From Planctomycetia bacterium (lineage in GTDB: Bacteria > Planctomycetota > GCA-002687715), in contig SXUL01000118.1 of NCBI GenBank assembly GCA_005790545.1, forward strand, positions 121,160 through 185,159: 64,000 bases of DNA, in the 5' to 3' direction. This document shows, piece by piece, positions 16,840-25,932 of this stretch (position 1 is its first letter; the number at the start of each line of letters is the position of its first letter). The translations under genes and the position numbers were made by a program. The notes under the pieces are model-generated. The model searched no databases. It worked only from the letters and a program-made list of their open reading frames with translations, and was not told the origin of the DNA.

Positions 16840-18144
16840 ATGCGCACCACCTTCTTCATGTTGCCGCGCCTCGCGCTCTGTCTTGCCGCATGCGCCGTGG
16901 CTCTGACAGGACAAGAGGAACTCCGGCTGGTGGCTTCCGACGGCCAGCCTCTGGCCGCCACGTTGACGCGACCGGCGAAAGAAAGCGTGCTGCAGGGGGC
17001 CGTGGTGCTCTTGCCCATGCTCGGCTCCAGCAAGGCGGCCTTCGCAACGCTGGTTCCCCGCCTTGCGGCCCGGGGCTTCATGACCCTCGCCCTTGATCCC
17101 CGAGGACACGGCGGCTCCGCCACGGACGCGCAGGGCCAGCGCATTCCGCTTCCGCGTGCTGCGGCGGTGGGGCATCCGGCGTCCCAGTTCGATCTCGATG
17201 TGCAGGCCGCCCTGCTGCACCTGAAATCCCTCGGCGTCGCTGAGAGCCGCTGCGTTCTGCTCGGCGCCGAACTCGGTGCCAGCGCAGCCCTCCGCAGCGC
17301 GCGCACGAATCCGGCCAAGGTCGGGGCGTTGGTCCTCCTCTCGCCGCTGAAGGCTCTTTGCGGGCTCACACCCCTCGATGACGCGCGGCAACTTGCGGGA
17401 ACGCGCTGCTTGATCGTGGCCGCCGAGGAAGAGGCCGCCCTCGGCGCGCGCGAACTGAAGGACATCCTCGGAGCCGCGACGGAACTCCGCACACTGAGCG
17501 AGAAGGGCGTCCTCGGAACACGCATGTTCGGCAAGGTGGAGAATCTCGAAGACGACCTCGTGCGCTGGATCGAGAGCGCATTGCAGCGCGATGTGGTCCT
17601 CGACATCCCGCTCGTCCGCGGGCTCGTGCTCGACGGTGAGCTCGGCGCCACGGAAGACGAAGGCGCAACCATCGTGCACGTGCCGCTGGCCGGTGCCGCG
17701 CGCCCGGCGCGCATTCGCATCGCCCGCAACCGGACGCGGCTCGTGATCGGCGCGGAGATCCCGGAACGCTTCCTGCTCCACAACAGTTTCACCCTGCTCA
17801 TCGACGGCAGTGGCACCGGTCCCGCGGCACCGGATGCGCGCTGTTTGCGCTGCACTCTGAAGCCCGAGGGAGGGAGGGCGGCACTCGAACTCTCCCGCGG
17901 TGCAGCCGGGGCATGGAAGCCGGAAGCCTCGCAGGATCTGCTGGGCAGCGTGCGCACCAACCAGCCGGACGCATGGAGCGCGGAGCTGTCGCTGCCGCTC
18001 GAGACCATCGGTGTGAAAGAGGGCGCGGAACTCCGCATTGCCTTCGTCATCCACGGCCAGAAGAAGGATGCTGTCACTGGGCATCCCGCCGGCAGCGACG
18101 TGGACGTCATGCCGCGCAAGTGGCTGCGAGCGAAGGTTCGCTGA
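16840..18144 (+). CDS. Secreted alpha/beta-hydrolase-like protein lacking the nucleophile Ser, with C-terminal beta domain
   Basis: The start at ATG 16840 gives 434 residues with a signal peptide (LALCLAACAVALTGQ). The N-terminal half is an alpha/beta hydrolase: VVLLPMLGSSKAAFATLVPRLAARGFMTLALDPRGHGGS is typical. The nucleophile elbow, normally GxSxG, reads GAELG (residues 142-146), with Glu at 144, so the Ser is missing. The C-terminal half (about 260-434) is a beta-rich domain resembling carbohydrate-binding module 9-like domains (NRTRLVIGAEIPERFLLHNSFTLLIDG). It may be a binding or lectin-like protein rather than an enzyme. It is divergent from the thiolase operon with under 100 bases between starts. 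The domain label is tentative. Confidence 0.75.
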   Translation: MRTTFFMLPRLALCLAACAVALTGQEELRLVASDGQPLAATLTRPAKESVLQGAVVLLPMLGSSKAAFATLVPRLAARGFMTLALDPRGHGGSATDAQGQRIPLPRAAAVGHPASQFDLDVQAALLHLKSLGVAESRCVLLGAELGASAALRSARTNPAKVGALVLLSPLKALCGLTPLDDARQLAGTRCLIVAAEEEAALGARELKDILGAATELRTLSEKGVLGTRMFGKVENLEDDLVRWIESALQRDVVLDIPLVRGLVLDGELGATEDEGATIVHVPLAGAARPARIRIARNRTRLVIGAEIPERFLLHNSFTLLIDGSGTGPAAPDARCLRCTLKPEGGRAALELSRGAAGAWKPEASQDLLGSVRTNQPDAWSAELSLPLETIGVKEGAELRIAFVIHGQKKDAVTGHPAGSDVDVMPRKWLRAKVR

Positions 18145-18145
18145 C

Positions 18146-19084
18146 ATGGCGGAAATGGAGGTCGTGCTCCTTGGAACCAGCAGCGCGGTGCCCACCGCGC
18201 GCCGCGGACTCTCGTCGGTCGCGCTCATCCGCGATGGTGAGTCGTTCCTGTTCGACTGCGGCGAAGGCACGCAGATGAAGCTCATCAAGGCGGCATTCCC
18301 GCGCCGCAAGTTCCATCACATCTTCATCACACATCTGCACGGCGATCACATCTTCGGGCTCGGTGGACTGATCTCGACCCTGAATCTCGGCGAGCGCGAG
18401 ATCCCGCTCACCATCCACGGGCCGGTGGGCATCGCGCGCTTCGTGCGATTCCTGGTCAGCTTCCCGCGCCCGGCCCGGCTTGGTTTCGAGCTCCACTTCA
18501 ATGAATGGGAGCCGGACTTCGAAGGCGTGGTGCTGGAATCCGAGGACTGGCTGGTGCGCGCGGCACCGCTGAAGCACACCCTGCATGCCACCGGCTTCCG
18601 CTTCGAGGAGCGCGATCTGCCGGGCCGTTTCGACGCGAGCAAGGCCGACGGGCTTGGCGTGCCGTTCGGACCGGAGCGGGGCCGCTTGCAGCGCGGAGAA
18701 AGCGTCATGCTCGCGGACGGTCGCGTCATCGCACCGGAGGAACTGGTGGGCCCGGCACGCCGCGGGCGCTCATTTGCGTACTGCACGGACACGGCACCTT
18801 GCGCCGGAGCCATGGCGCTCGCGCGCGCTGCGGATCTCCTCGTGCATGAAGCCACCTACGGTGACGATCTGCAGGAAATGGCGCGCGCGCGGTTGCACAG
18901 CACCATTCGCGAGGCCGCCACCATCGCCCGCAACGCCGGTGTGCGCCAATTCGTCGCGACGCACTTCTCAACACGCTACGATGGTCCGCTTCTCGAAGAG
19001 CTGCGCGTCCAGGGCGAGAGCGTCTTCCCGGGCATGCTCATGGCGCGGGACCTCCTGCGTATCGAGCTTCCGCCCGTGCCTTGA
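18146..19084 (+). CDS. rnz: Ribonuclease Z
   Basis: The 312-residue protein starts one base after the previous stop (MAEMEVVLLGTSSAVPTARRG). It is a metallo-beta-lactamase-fold enzyme with the RNase Z motifs FDCGEGTQMKLIKA and THLHGDHIFGLGGLISTL (the HxHxDH metal site), and later VHEATYG and THFSTRY. It cleaves the 3' end of tRNA precursors in the cytoplasm using zinc. Length matches the bacterial short form. Translational coupling with the preceding hydrolase-like gene is likely, though they share no function. The call is firm. Confidence 0.93.
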   Translation: MAEMEVVLLGTSSAVPTARRGLSSVALIRDGESFLFDCGEGTQMKLIKAAFPRRKFHHIFITHLHGDHIFGLGGLISTLNLGEREIPLTIHGPVGIARFVRFLVSFPRPARLGFELHFNEWEPDFEGVVLESEDWLVRAAPLKHTLHATGFRFEERDLPGRFDASKADGLGVPFGPERGRLQRGESVMLADGRVIAPEELVGPARRGRSFAYCTDTAPCAGAMALARAADLLVHEATYGDDLQEMARARLHSTIREAATIARNAGVRQFVATHFSTRYDGPLLEELRVQGESVFPGMLMARDLLRIELPPVP

Positions 19085-19140
19085 TCCCGGCCAGTGCCAC
19101 GAGCGCAAGACGCACCTAGAATGGGCGCGGAGGCTCGACC

Positions 19141-19710
19141 ATGGCGCGTTGGTGGATTGCCGGTGTTCTCTTCTTGCTCGCGACCGGAGTGCAGGACGCC
19201 GCGACGGCTCCGGAGCGCGTGCTCCTCGAGAAGGCGACCCTGCGCACGGATGACGGCGACACGCTCGACATCGTCAGCGCCGCGGGCGTCGAGTCCGTGC
19301 GCATCCTCGGCATCGATACGCCGGAAGTGCTGCATCTCGACCACAACATCCCCTTTGCGCAGCCCTTCGGCGACGTGGCCCACGGTTTCTTCCGCGGTGC
19401 TCTGGCGCTCGCGCGCAAGGTCGAACTTCTGCGCAGCGGACAGAAAGATCCCTTCGGTCGCACGCTCGGTTACGTCTTTCTGGACGATGTGAACTACTCG
19501 GTGCTCGTCTTGCAGGCCGGGCTCGCGGCAGAATCCATCACGCACTATGGTGACAACGGCCTTGCGAAGGAAGCTGCGGAGTGCCTCGCCGCAGCGAAGA
19601 CACAGGGCCCGCTCGCCTTCGAAGAACCGCACCTCTACAGGAAACGCATGCGGCTTGTGGCTGACGACCTGAAGGCCAAGGGGCTCTACCCCGCAAGCGG
19701 AAAACGCTGA
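19141..19710 (+). CDS. Exported SNase-like (thermonuclease-type) protein
   Basis: The protein has 189 residues. It opens with a hydrophobic signal-type segment (MARWWIAGVLFLLATGVQ). The SNase fold is shown by TDDGDTLDI, VRILGIDTPEVLHL (the conserved Asp/Arg region) and GRTLGYVFLDDVNYSVLVLQAGLAAE. Staphylococcal nuclease uses Asp, Asp, Arg and Glu residues; here DTP and the RTLGYVF region are recognisable but I cannot confirm every catalytic position. It may cleave nucleic acid outside the cell or act as a binding domain. Upstream TAGAAT (19117-19122) and a GGAGG Shine-Dalgarno mark a possible independent start. The next gene begins immediately after its stop. Confidence 0.82.
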   Translation: MARWWIAGVLFLLATGVQDAATAPERVLLEKATLRTDDGDTLDIVSAAGVESVRILGIDTPEVLHLDHNIPFAQPFGDVAHGFFRGALALARKVELLRSGQKDPFGRTLGYVFLDDVNYSVLVLQAGLAAESITHYGDNGLAKEAAECLAAAKTQGPLAFEEPHLYRKRMRLVADDLKAKGLYPASGKR

Positions 19711-21864
19711 GTGACTCAGGTCCACCCCCCAACCGCGCGCCTCGCCATCCTCGCTGCACTGTTGGCACTGGCCGCAGGAAGCTTCGCCCTCAAGCTCGAG
19801 TTTGCACAGGACGACTACTGGTTCATTCCCTCGGCGGACGCTCAGCTCCGGAACTTTGTGGCCCTTCCCGTGGAGGGATCGATGCCGCAGGTGAAGCCCG
19901 ATTCACCCGTGGTGCAGCCGGTGCTCGCACTCGCCTTGTCCATTCCTGCGCGCGTTCTTCCTCATCCCATCGCGGCCGGCCCCTTCCACCTTCTCGCGTT
20001 GCTGGTGCACGCAGCGAATGCGTACCTCCTCTGCCGGGTGCTCACACGACGGACGAGCAGCGCTGTGGGTCTCGCTGCGGCTCTGCTCTTCGCGCTCAAT
20101 CCTGCGGGCATGCAGGCTTGGACCTGGGTCTCGGCCAGCGGTGGCGCTGTCGCAATCTGCTTGTCTCTCGCGGCCCTCGACCGTGTAGACAGGAAACCCG
20201 CGGCCGAGCTCACGCCGTGGATCGTCGGCAGCCTCGCGGCGGCGGCCATCCTCAGTCAGCGCGCAGGCTTGATGCTGGGCGCGCTGGTCATCGTCGTGAG
20301 CGCGCCGCTCCTCACAGGATCTGCGCGCCAACGCCGCTGGCCTGGCCTGCTGCTTCCCTTGCTCATCGGACTCATCCTCTTCAGCCTCGGCGGAGGGTTC
20401 GGATACATCGGTGGCACGCACGCGGGTCTCGCCGCCGTGCCAGAAATCCTCGCCGCACTGCCGCGCCTCGCCAGTGACCTCTTCACGGCGCGCATGGCGG
20501 TGGAGGGCGCAACCCCGGCCCTCCTCGCTCTTCCAGCCTGGTGTTTCGTCGTGCCCTGGTTCCTGCTCGGGCTGGCGGCCCTGCCCTTCGCGGGTCGCGG
20601 AGTCCTGCGCGCACTCGCGGTCTTGGCCTCTGCCGCGCTGCCCGCTGCGCTGCACTGGTCCATGCTGGTCGCGACCGGGTCCACGGCCAGTGGGTCACGT
20701 TCGCTCTACATCGCCACGGCGGCTCTCGCGTTTCTCGCAGCCACCTTGGTTGCATCCGCCGGGCAGCATGGCGGCTGGCGGCGCGGGCTTGCCTGGACCG
20801 CCATCGCGCTCATCGGCATCGGTTTCGTCGATCAGTTCATGACTCGCGCGCAGGATGAACTCTCCGTCGCCACCGAGATCCGGAGTTTCCGCGAGAGCGC
20901 CGACAGCCTCTGCTACCGCCTTCCGGCTGGCGCCCCGGTGCTGATCGCTGATGCAAGCGCCGCACGCGCGGGCATCCCGCTCGTCTCGGCGGGGTTCATG
21001 CCCGAGGCGTGCAGACCACCATTCACGTGGGGCAATCTGAATGTCTCCGCCTTCGGCGACACGAGTTCGCTCCTCGATGCACCGCTGCTGCGCGAGCACC
21101 AAGGCCCCCTCGTGATCTGGTCGCGCACCGACGCTGAACCGGTGATTCTCCCGGCGCTGCCGACAACTGCTCCCGAACTCGTGCGCTCCGGAGTTCCGGA
21201 TGTGTGGATGCCGCGCGCGGCCATGCCCGGGCGTGCGCTCGCGGCCGTCGTGCTCCGCCCTGCACCCATGGCACCGCTCACTGGCGTGCGCGTGAAAACC
21301 GAGCGCGGCGAGATCGTCGCGTATGCACGAGATCGTGGAGGCCAGGAGGGCCTCACGCTCGGATTCGATGACTCGCTGCACTTGCTGGCCGCCGAGGAGA
21401 TCATCTCCATCACCACGCACGGTGCGCTTGACCTGCCGCCGCAGCTCCTCGCCCGGATGCCCGACCTCGAACACGATACGTCGCTGGAACCGGCGCTGCT
21501 GTCCGCGGGGACGGTTCCCGCGCTGGTCATGGCCGCACGCCCCGAGGTGGGTGACATGCGCGTGGACTGCCGCTTCAAGATCGGCGACTACGCCTTCAGC
21601 GCGGCTTTCCGCCTCGCCATTCCGCAGAGCACGACACCGACGCGCGGTCCCTTGCGCCTCCCGCTCGCGAGCGCAGCCCTCATCAACACCACACAACCGG
21701 GTTTCAGCTTCGAGTCTGCCGGCGCGCTGGCTGCGAAGATCCTGAGACCCTTCGGCCTCTCGCGCATCTCCTTCCTCTGGAGAGCAACGCTGCTTGCAGC
21801 CGGCAGCGAAAGCCCTGTCGCCCGCAGCCCGTGGCGCGCTGCAGTGCTCAGCCTTGCGCCTTGA
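19711..21864 (+). CDS. Large multi-pass membrane protein, GT-C-like
   Basis: The gene begins with GTG directly after the previous stop and encodes 717 residues. The first half has many hydrophobic segments: LAILAALLALAAGSFAL, HLLALLVHAANAYLLC, AAALLFALNPAG, WIVGSLAAAAIL, GLLLPLLIGLILFSLGGGF and LAVLASAALPAALH. The second half (about 390-717) is soluble and rich in beta strands. An Asp-Asp-Tyr (AQDDYWF) after the first helix resembles the DD/DE loop of GT-C glycosyltransferases that use lipid-linked sugar donors. The architecture suits an inner-membrane protein with a periplasmic domain. Substrate and function are unknown. It has no close neighbour that helps. Confidence 0.7.
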   Translation: MTQVHPPTARLAILAALLALAAGSFALKLEFAQDDYWFIPSADAQLRNFVALPVEGSMPQVKPDSPVVQPVLALALSIPARVLPHPIAAGPFHLLALLVHAANAYLLCRVLTRRTSSAVGLAAALLFALNPAGMQAWTWVSASGGAVAICLSLAALDRVDRKPAAELTPWIVGSLAAAAILSQRAGLMLGALVIVVSAPLLTGSARQRRWPGLLLPLLIGLILFSLGGGFGYIGGTHAGLAAVPEILAALPRLASDLFTARMAVEGATPALLALPAWCFVVPWFLLGLAALPFAGRGVLRALAVLASAALPAALHWSMLVATGSTASGSRSLYIATAALAFLAATLVASAGQHGGWRRGLAWTAIALIGIGFVDQFMTRAQDELSVATEIRSFRESADSLCYRLPAGAPVLIADASAARAGIPLVSAGFMPEACRPPFTWGNLNVSAFGDTSSLLDAPLLREHQGPLVIWSRTDAEPVILPALPTTAPELVRSGVPDVWMPRAAMPGRALAAVVLRPAPMAPLTGVRVKTERGEIVAYARDRGGQEGLTLGFDDSLHLLAAEEIISITTHGALDLPPQLLARMPDLEHDTSLEPALLSAGTVPALVMAARPEVGDMRVDCRFKIGDYAFSAAFRLAIPQSTTPTRGPLRLPLASAALINTTQPGFSFESAGALAAKILRPFGLSRISFLWRATLLAAGSESPVARSPWRAAVLSLAP

Positions 21865-21873
21865 AGAAGGCGC

Positions 21874-22956
21874 TCAGAAACGCGGCAGCGGCTGCCTGAC
21901 GTGGTCGCCGAAGCGATCGAGCGCCAGAAGCTGAGCACCCTGAACATCGCCGACCTCCCGCAACGGCACATCAGCGATGAAGCCTGAGCTCGCGGGTACA
22001 AGACCTGCTTGAGCCGCAGCCACATCCGGCCGCTCCATCGGGCGCACATTGAGGATGGAATCGCCACGGGCGCTGCGCAGCACGAGCTGCCGCACGGGCG
22101 AACGGTCCACGACATCCGCGGCCCAGCCAGCAACGCACAACTGCTCGCCACGCTGCTCGATGCGGTCCACATGCAACAAAAGACGCGTCGAGTGAAGACT
22201 CGGCTCGAGCACATGCCGGCGCTTGCGCCAGATCATGGTGAAGGCTTCGCGGAGTGAAGGACACGCTGCTGACAACAAGCGCCGCATTGAAAAGCGCCAG
22301 TTTGACACGTCGGGCGGTGTGTAGTCGTTGGCGCAGGAAACCTCCAGCACCTCGCAGTCGAGTCCAGCGGCGAGGTCCACGAGTTCCTGCCGCGTGAATT
22401 CATGAAAGTGCCCCTGATCACCGCCCTCGCCCGGAGGTGCCACGGGATTGAAACCACGCAACAGCGCCCAGCGCGCCCAGAGCCGGGCCGCGTTCGGTGT
22501 TTGAAGCACCAGCAAGCCGCCAGGCTTGATCCAGCGGCGGATGCAACCGAGCACCATGCGCGGGGCGGCATGCAGGTGTTCGAGGATTTCGCCCATGAAC
22601 ACCACATCGTGCTGGTGAAACCCCGGCCAGGCCTCTTGTCGATGCGCGCTGTTCAGATCGAAGTCGAGGTGTTCGCCCTGGGGTGCCGCATGACGCCACT
22701 GGTATGGCCCACCCACCGTGTTCAGTTGCAACTGAGGAAACGCCGCGCGCAGGATTTCCGTGGAGAGGTGCGGCGCGACTTCCAGCAGCGTGTTGCCGTC
22801 AGGGCTGAGTTCGAGGGCGCGCGCCACTGCAACCAAGGCCCGCTCGTAGCGACGCACGTGTGTCGCCGCGTAGGTTTCCTCTTCAGCCCCGAGTTGAAGC
22901 GCACGCAACCACGCTGCGGGCTCGACACACGGACGCACGCGCCTCTCAGCCGTCAT
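21874..22956 (-). CDS. Methyltransferase-domain protein with C-terminal extension
   Basis: Starting at ATG 22956 (MTAERRVRPC) the protein has 360 residues. Residues about 60-200 look like a class I S-adenosylmethionine methyltransferase: NTLLEVAPHLS in the motif I place, then DVVFMGEILEHLHAAPRMVLGCIRRWIKPGGLLVLQTPN, a standard motif II/III layout. Glycines of motif I are partly replaced by EVAPH, so SAM binding is less certain. The C-terminal 120 residues carry LLHVDRIEQRGEQLCVAGWAAD and PLREVGDVQGAQLLALDRFGDH, resembling beta domains attached to glycan-modifying methyltransferases. It overlaps the ubiX 3' end by eleven bases. The substrate is unknown. Confidence 0.75.
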   Translation of the reverse strand: MTAERRVRPCVEPAAWLRALQLGAEEETYAATHVRRYERALVAVARALELSPDGNTLLEVAPHLSTEILRAAFPQLQLNTVGGPYQWRHAAPQGEHLDFDLNSAHRQEAWPGFHQHDVVFMGEILEHLHAAPRMVLGCIRRWIKPGGLLVLQTPNAARLWARWALLRGFNPVAPPGEGGDQGHFHEFTRQELVDLAAGLDCEVLEVSCANDYTPPDVSNWRFSMRRLLSAACPSLREAFTMIWRKRRHVLEPSLHSTRLLLHVDRIEQRGEQLCVAGWAADVVDRSPVRQLVLRSARGDSILNVRPMERPDVAAAQAGLVPASSGFIADVPLREVGDVQGAQLLALDRFGDHVRQPLPRF

Positions 22957-23533
22957 GAGGTTCCGGGCCGGACCAGCGCATGCCGAGTTGGTGCTCGATG
23001 CCGAGGAGATCCAGCACCTTGCCCGAGAGCTGCTGAAGCACATCCTCGATGGTCTTCGGACGCGCGTAGAAGGCCGGCATGGGCGGCACGATGATGGTGC
23101 CGATTTCCGCAAGCGTCGCGAGAGTGCGGAGATGCCCGAGGTGCAGCGGCGTCTCGCGCGGCACGATGATGACCTTCCGGCGCTCCTTCAAGTTCACGTC
23201 CGCCGCGCGCACCAGGAGGTTGTCCGCCAGCGAATGCGCGATGGCCGCACAGGTGTGCATGCTCGCGGGGATCACCACCATGCCTTCGCAACGCCACGAA
23301 CCGCTCGCCGGTGCAGCAGCCACATCGCGGAAGTCGTGCACGCAATCTGCGAGAGCGCGGACTTCATCGAGCGACAATTCCGGAGCTTCGAGTTGCAACG
23401 TCCGCACGGCCGCGTGCGAGAGAATGAGATGCAGCTCAAGCTCCGTGTGGGCGCGCAGCGCACGCAAGAGATGCACGGCCATCACCGGCCCGCTGCCTCC
23501 GGACACACCAATGACAAGTCGGCCGCGGTGCAT
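22946..23533 (-). CDS. ubiX: Flavin prenyltransferase (UbiX)
   Basis: The 195-residue protein has the UbiX hallmarks: GVSGGSGPVMAVHLLRAL at the N-terminus (FMN-binding GxSG), PASMHTCAAIAHSLADNLLVRAADVNLKERRKVIIVPRETPLHLGHLRTL and PPMPAFYARPKTIEDV. UbiX joins a dimethylallyl group to FMN to form the prenylated flavin that UbiD-type decarboxylases need, for example in ubiquinone or menaquinone synthesis. The start at ATG 23533, one base after the upstream stop, is preferred to the longer ORF start. No ubiD is visible in this window. The gene sits between an acyl-CoA dehydrogenase and a methyltransferase. The family call is firm. Confidence 0.94.
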   Translation of the reverse strand: MHRGRLVIGVSGGSGPVMAVHLLRALRAHTELELHLILSHAAVRTLQLEAPELSLDEVRALADCVHDFRDVAAAPASGSWRCEGMVVIPASMHTCAAIAHSLADNLLVRAADVNLKERRKVIIVPRETPLHLGHLRTLATLAEIGTIIVPPMPAFYARPKTIEDVLQQLSGKVLDLLGIEHQLGMRWSGPEPHDG

Positions 23534-23534
23534 C

Positions 23535-24581
23535 TCAGAGCTCCGCGAGTTCCTGCGCTGCGGAAGCGCATGTGAATTCGCCCAGGCCCGGGAAGCGCGC
23601 GTCACGCAGGTAACGCTCCGCCGGATACTCACGCGAGAACCCGAAGCCGCCGAAGACCTGCAGGCAATCGTCGGCGACAAGCACGGCCTCGGAGGCCGCG
23701 GCCCAGCGCGCAAGCAAGGCCGCGCGGCGGAACCCGGGAGCACCGGCACTCAGCGCAGCGGTCGCCCACTGCGCACTCAAACCCGCGGCGCGGGCAGCGG
23801 CGCGCGCAAGGCGCTCCTGCACTCCGAAAAGATGGATGATCTCGCGCCCGAACTGCGCACGTTCACCGGCGTAGCGGCGCGCCGGAGCAATCGAACCCTG
23901 CGCCACGCCCGCAAGCAGTGCGCTCATGTGCAGACGCGCGATGGCGAGGAAGTCAAGCGCAGCTTCTCCCTGCACGAGCAGGTCCGCGGGCGCCTGCGTG
24001 AGACGCAGCGTTCCCAGCGCGGCACCGTGCATGCCGAGCGGCTCGACAGCGAGCGCCATTTCAACGCCTGCGCCAGCGGCTCGTACGTGCCAGAGCGCCA
24101 TCGCTGCACCCTCGCCCGTCCGGAGCACGACATCCTCAGCAACGCCCATTGCCGGGACCGCATGCAAGATGCCCGTGAGAGTGGCCTTGCCGGATGCGTC
24201 CGGTGCGGCGAGTGGTTCGAGAACGAGCGTCGCCACGCGCGCACCTTCGAGCGCGGGCTGGTGACGACCGTCGCTGGCCTGTGTGAGCGCCTCGGCCGCG
24301 AGGCTTTGCACCATGGCGAGAAGAGCCGTTGCACCGCTTTCACGCGCGAGGGCCTCGAAGGCTGCAGCCTGGAGAATGCGGCGCGACCCGGTGCCTCCCA
24401 GCTCTTCGTCCATTCCGAGCCCGAAGAGTCCGAGACCCGCCAGTTCGGCGTGCACCCCGGCAGCGAACGCGGGCGACTTCTCGCAGGCTGGAACCGCTGC
24501 ACGCACGGGGCCTTCCGCGCACTCGCGCACGGCAGCCACGAGGAGTTGTTCCTCATCAGTGAAGAGAGCTGCGCTCGTCAC
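23535..24581 (-). CDS. Divergent acyl-CoA dehydrogenase-like protein
   Basis: The 348-residue protein begins at GTG 24581 and has the acyl-CoA dehydrogenase layout: helical N-terminal domain ([29 protein letters not shown]), a middle beta domain, and the C-terminal [31 protein letters not shown]. Known enzymes carry the catalytic Glu in YEGT; here the site reads GEFT, keeping Glu but replacing the flanking Tyr and Gly. The FAD-binding EPGSGSD motif in the middle domain is reduced to [12 protein letters not shown]. The protein is shorter than the usual 375-390 residues. It may be a specialised or degenerate dehydrogenase. GTGA overlap couples it to the upstream B12-binding gene. Confidence 0.8.
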   Translation of the reverse strand: MTSAALFTDEEQLLVAAVRECAEGPVRAAVPACEKSPAFAAGVHAELAGLGLFGLGMDEELGGTGSRRILQAAAFEALARESGATALLAMVQSLAAEALTQASDGRHQPALEGARVATLVLEPLAAPDASGKATLTGILHAVPAMGVAEDVVLRTGEGAAMALWHVRAAGAGVEMALAVEPLGMHGAALGTLRLTQAPADLLVQGEAALDFLAIARLHMSALLAGVAQGSIAPARRYAGERAQFGREIIHLFGVQERLARAAARAAGLSAQWATAALSAGAPGFRRAALLARWAAASEAVLVADDCLQVFGGFGFSREYPAERYLRDARFPGLGEFTCASAAQELAEL

Positions 24582-24997
24582 GCCCTCTCCCCTTCCGCAC
24601 GACGTCGCGCCACTTCCTGCTTGATGTACGACGCGAGCTCGCCCGTGGGCGTGCCCGGTCCGAAGAGCTTTCCGACCCCTTCAGCAGCCAGAGCCGCCGC
24701 ATCTTCGTCCGGGATGATGCCGCCGCCGGTGAGAAGCACTCCTGCAAGCCCGCGTTCGCTCATGAGCGCGTGAACGCGCCGGAAGAGCTCCATGTGCGCG
24801 CCGCTGTGCAGCGAGAGGCCGATGACATCCACGTCCTCCTGCGCTGCCGCCGAGACGATCATCTCCGGCGTCTGATGCAGGCCGGTGTAGATCACCTCCA
24901 TGCCCGCATCGCGGAGCGCCGCTGCCACCACGCGCGCGCCGCGGTCGTGTCCATCGAGCCCTGCCTTCGCCACCAGCACGCGGATGCGTCGGGTCAT
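24578..24997 (-). CDS. B12-binding domain protein (methylmalonyl-CoA mutase small-subunit type)
   Basis: The 139-residue protein starts [48 protein letters not shown] and contains DGHDRG (the DxHxxG cobalamin-binding site) and a C-terminal [12 protein letters not shown]. This is the stand-alone cobalamin-binding domain of methylmalonyl- or isobutyryl-CoA mutase. Such domains work with a separate large subunit that carries the TIM barrel, converting branched to linear acyl-CoA. No large subunit lies in this window. It is directly adjacent to MeaB, the mutase chaperone, which supports the assignment. A GGAGG Shine-Dalgarno precedes the ATG. The stop of MeaB overlaps the start. Confidence 0.9.
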   Translation of the reverse strand: MTRRIRVLVAKAGLDGHDRGARVVAAALRDAGMEVIYTGLHQTPEMIVSAAAQEDVDVIGLSLHSGAHMELFRRVHALMSERGLAGVLLTGGGIIPDEDAAALAAEGVGKLFGPGTPTGELASYIKQEVARRRAEGERA

Positions 24998-25932
24998 GCG
25001 TTGCCTCCGGAGAGAAGCGCTCGCGCCGCTCCGATCACAGTGAGATCGCCGCTCTTGATGCGCGTCGCGAGTTCCGCGAGTTGGGGTGCATCCGGCGGCA
25101 GACGTTCCGCGCAGAGTTCCGCGGCCGCCGCAAGCAAGCGCCTGCGGAGACGCAGCAACTGTCTGGGTTCCAGAGAGCCGGGCGCACGGGCAACCGCTCC
25201 TGCTTGTTCAATTTTCGCGAGCAGCGCGGGAACACCCTGCCCGCCAAGTGCCGCCACAGTCACCACGCGCTCTTCGATCGCGCGCGCGTCCGCCGCAAGT
25301 GAGAGCGACGCGAGCAGTTCCGCCTTGAGGCCTGCCGCTTCCGGCCGGTCGCCCTTCGTCACCACCCAGAGATCCGCGATCTCGAGGATGCCGCTCTTCA
25401 GGGCCTGGATGCCGTCGCCGCTTCCCGGCGCGACGAGTACGAGCGTGACATCGCATTCGAGCGCAATGTCATGGTCCGCCTGGCCAGCACCGACGGATTC
25501 GAGAAACACCACATCGAAGCCTGCGGCGTCGAGCACATCCACGGCCTCGCCTGCCGCAGGAGCGAGTGCTCCCAGCGCAGCACGACCGGCCATGCTGCGC
25601 ACGAATACTCCGCTGTCGCCCGCGTGCATGGCCATGCGCACGCGATCTCCAAGCAGAGCCCCGCCGGTCTTCGGCGAGCTCGGGTCCACCGCGAGCACAG
25701 CCACACGTTTCCCCGCGCGCCGCAGCGCGGAAAGGAGCGCCGCAAGCAGCGTGCTCTTGCCCGCGCCTGGTGCGCCTGTCAAACCGACCCGCAGGGCCTT
25801 GCCCGTGTGTGTGGCGAGCCCGGCCAACAGGGCCCTCGCACCGGGCAGGCGTTCCTCCACCATGGTGATGGAGCGCGCAATGGCCGCCTCCTCACCGCGG
25901 AGCACACCTTCAATGAGCCGCCCCTCAACCAC
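24994..25932 (-). CDS. meaB: MeaB/ArgK-family GTPase, mutase chaperone
   Basis: The start is taken as GTG 25932; the ORF track's TTG 25950 lies earlier. The product has 312 residues. Walker A is GAPGAGKST (G1), with [36 protein letters not shown] (G3) and [10 protein letters not shown] (G4). MeaB loads cobalamin into and protects methylmalonyl-CoA mutase, coupling GTP hydrolysis to reactivation. It sits between an acyl-CoA dehydrogenase gene (overlapping by eight bases) and the mutase small-subunit gene, in line with propionyl-CoA or branched-chain metabolism. The call is based on family motifs and gene context. Confidence 0.93.
   Translation of the reverse strand: MVEGRLIEGVLRGEEAAIARSITMVEERLPGARALLAGLATHTGKALRVGLTGAPGAGKSTLLAALLSALRRAGKRVAVLAVDPSSPKTGGALLGDRVRMAMHAGDSGVFVRSMAGRAALGALAPAAGEAVDVLDAAGFDVVFLESVGAGQADHDIALECDVTLVLVAPGSGDGIQALKSGILEIADLWVVTKGDRPEAAGLKAELLASLSLAADARAIEERVVTVAALGGQGVPALLAKIEQAGAVARAPGSLEPRQLLRLRRRLLAAAAELCAERLPPDAPQLAELATRIKSGDLTVIGAARALLSGGNA

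Noticed and set aside
23535-24581. Pseudogene status of the altered acyl-CoA dehydrogenase
   Set aside because: It has an intact frame, translational coupling and retained catalytic Glu, so it is kept as an active or diverged gene.
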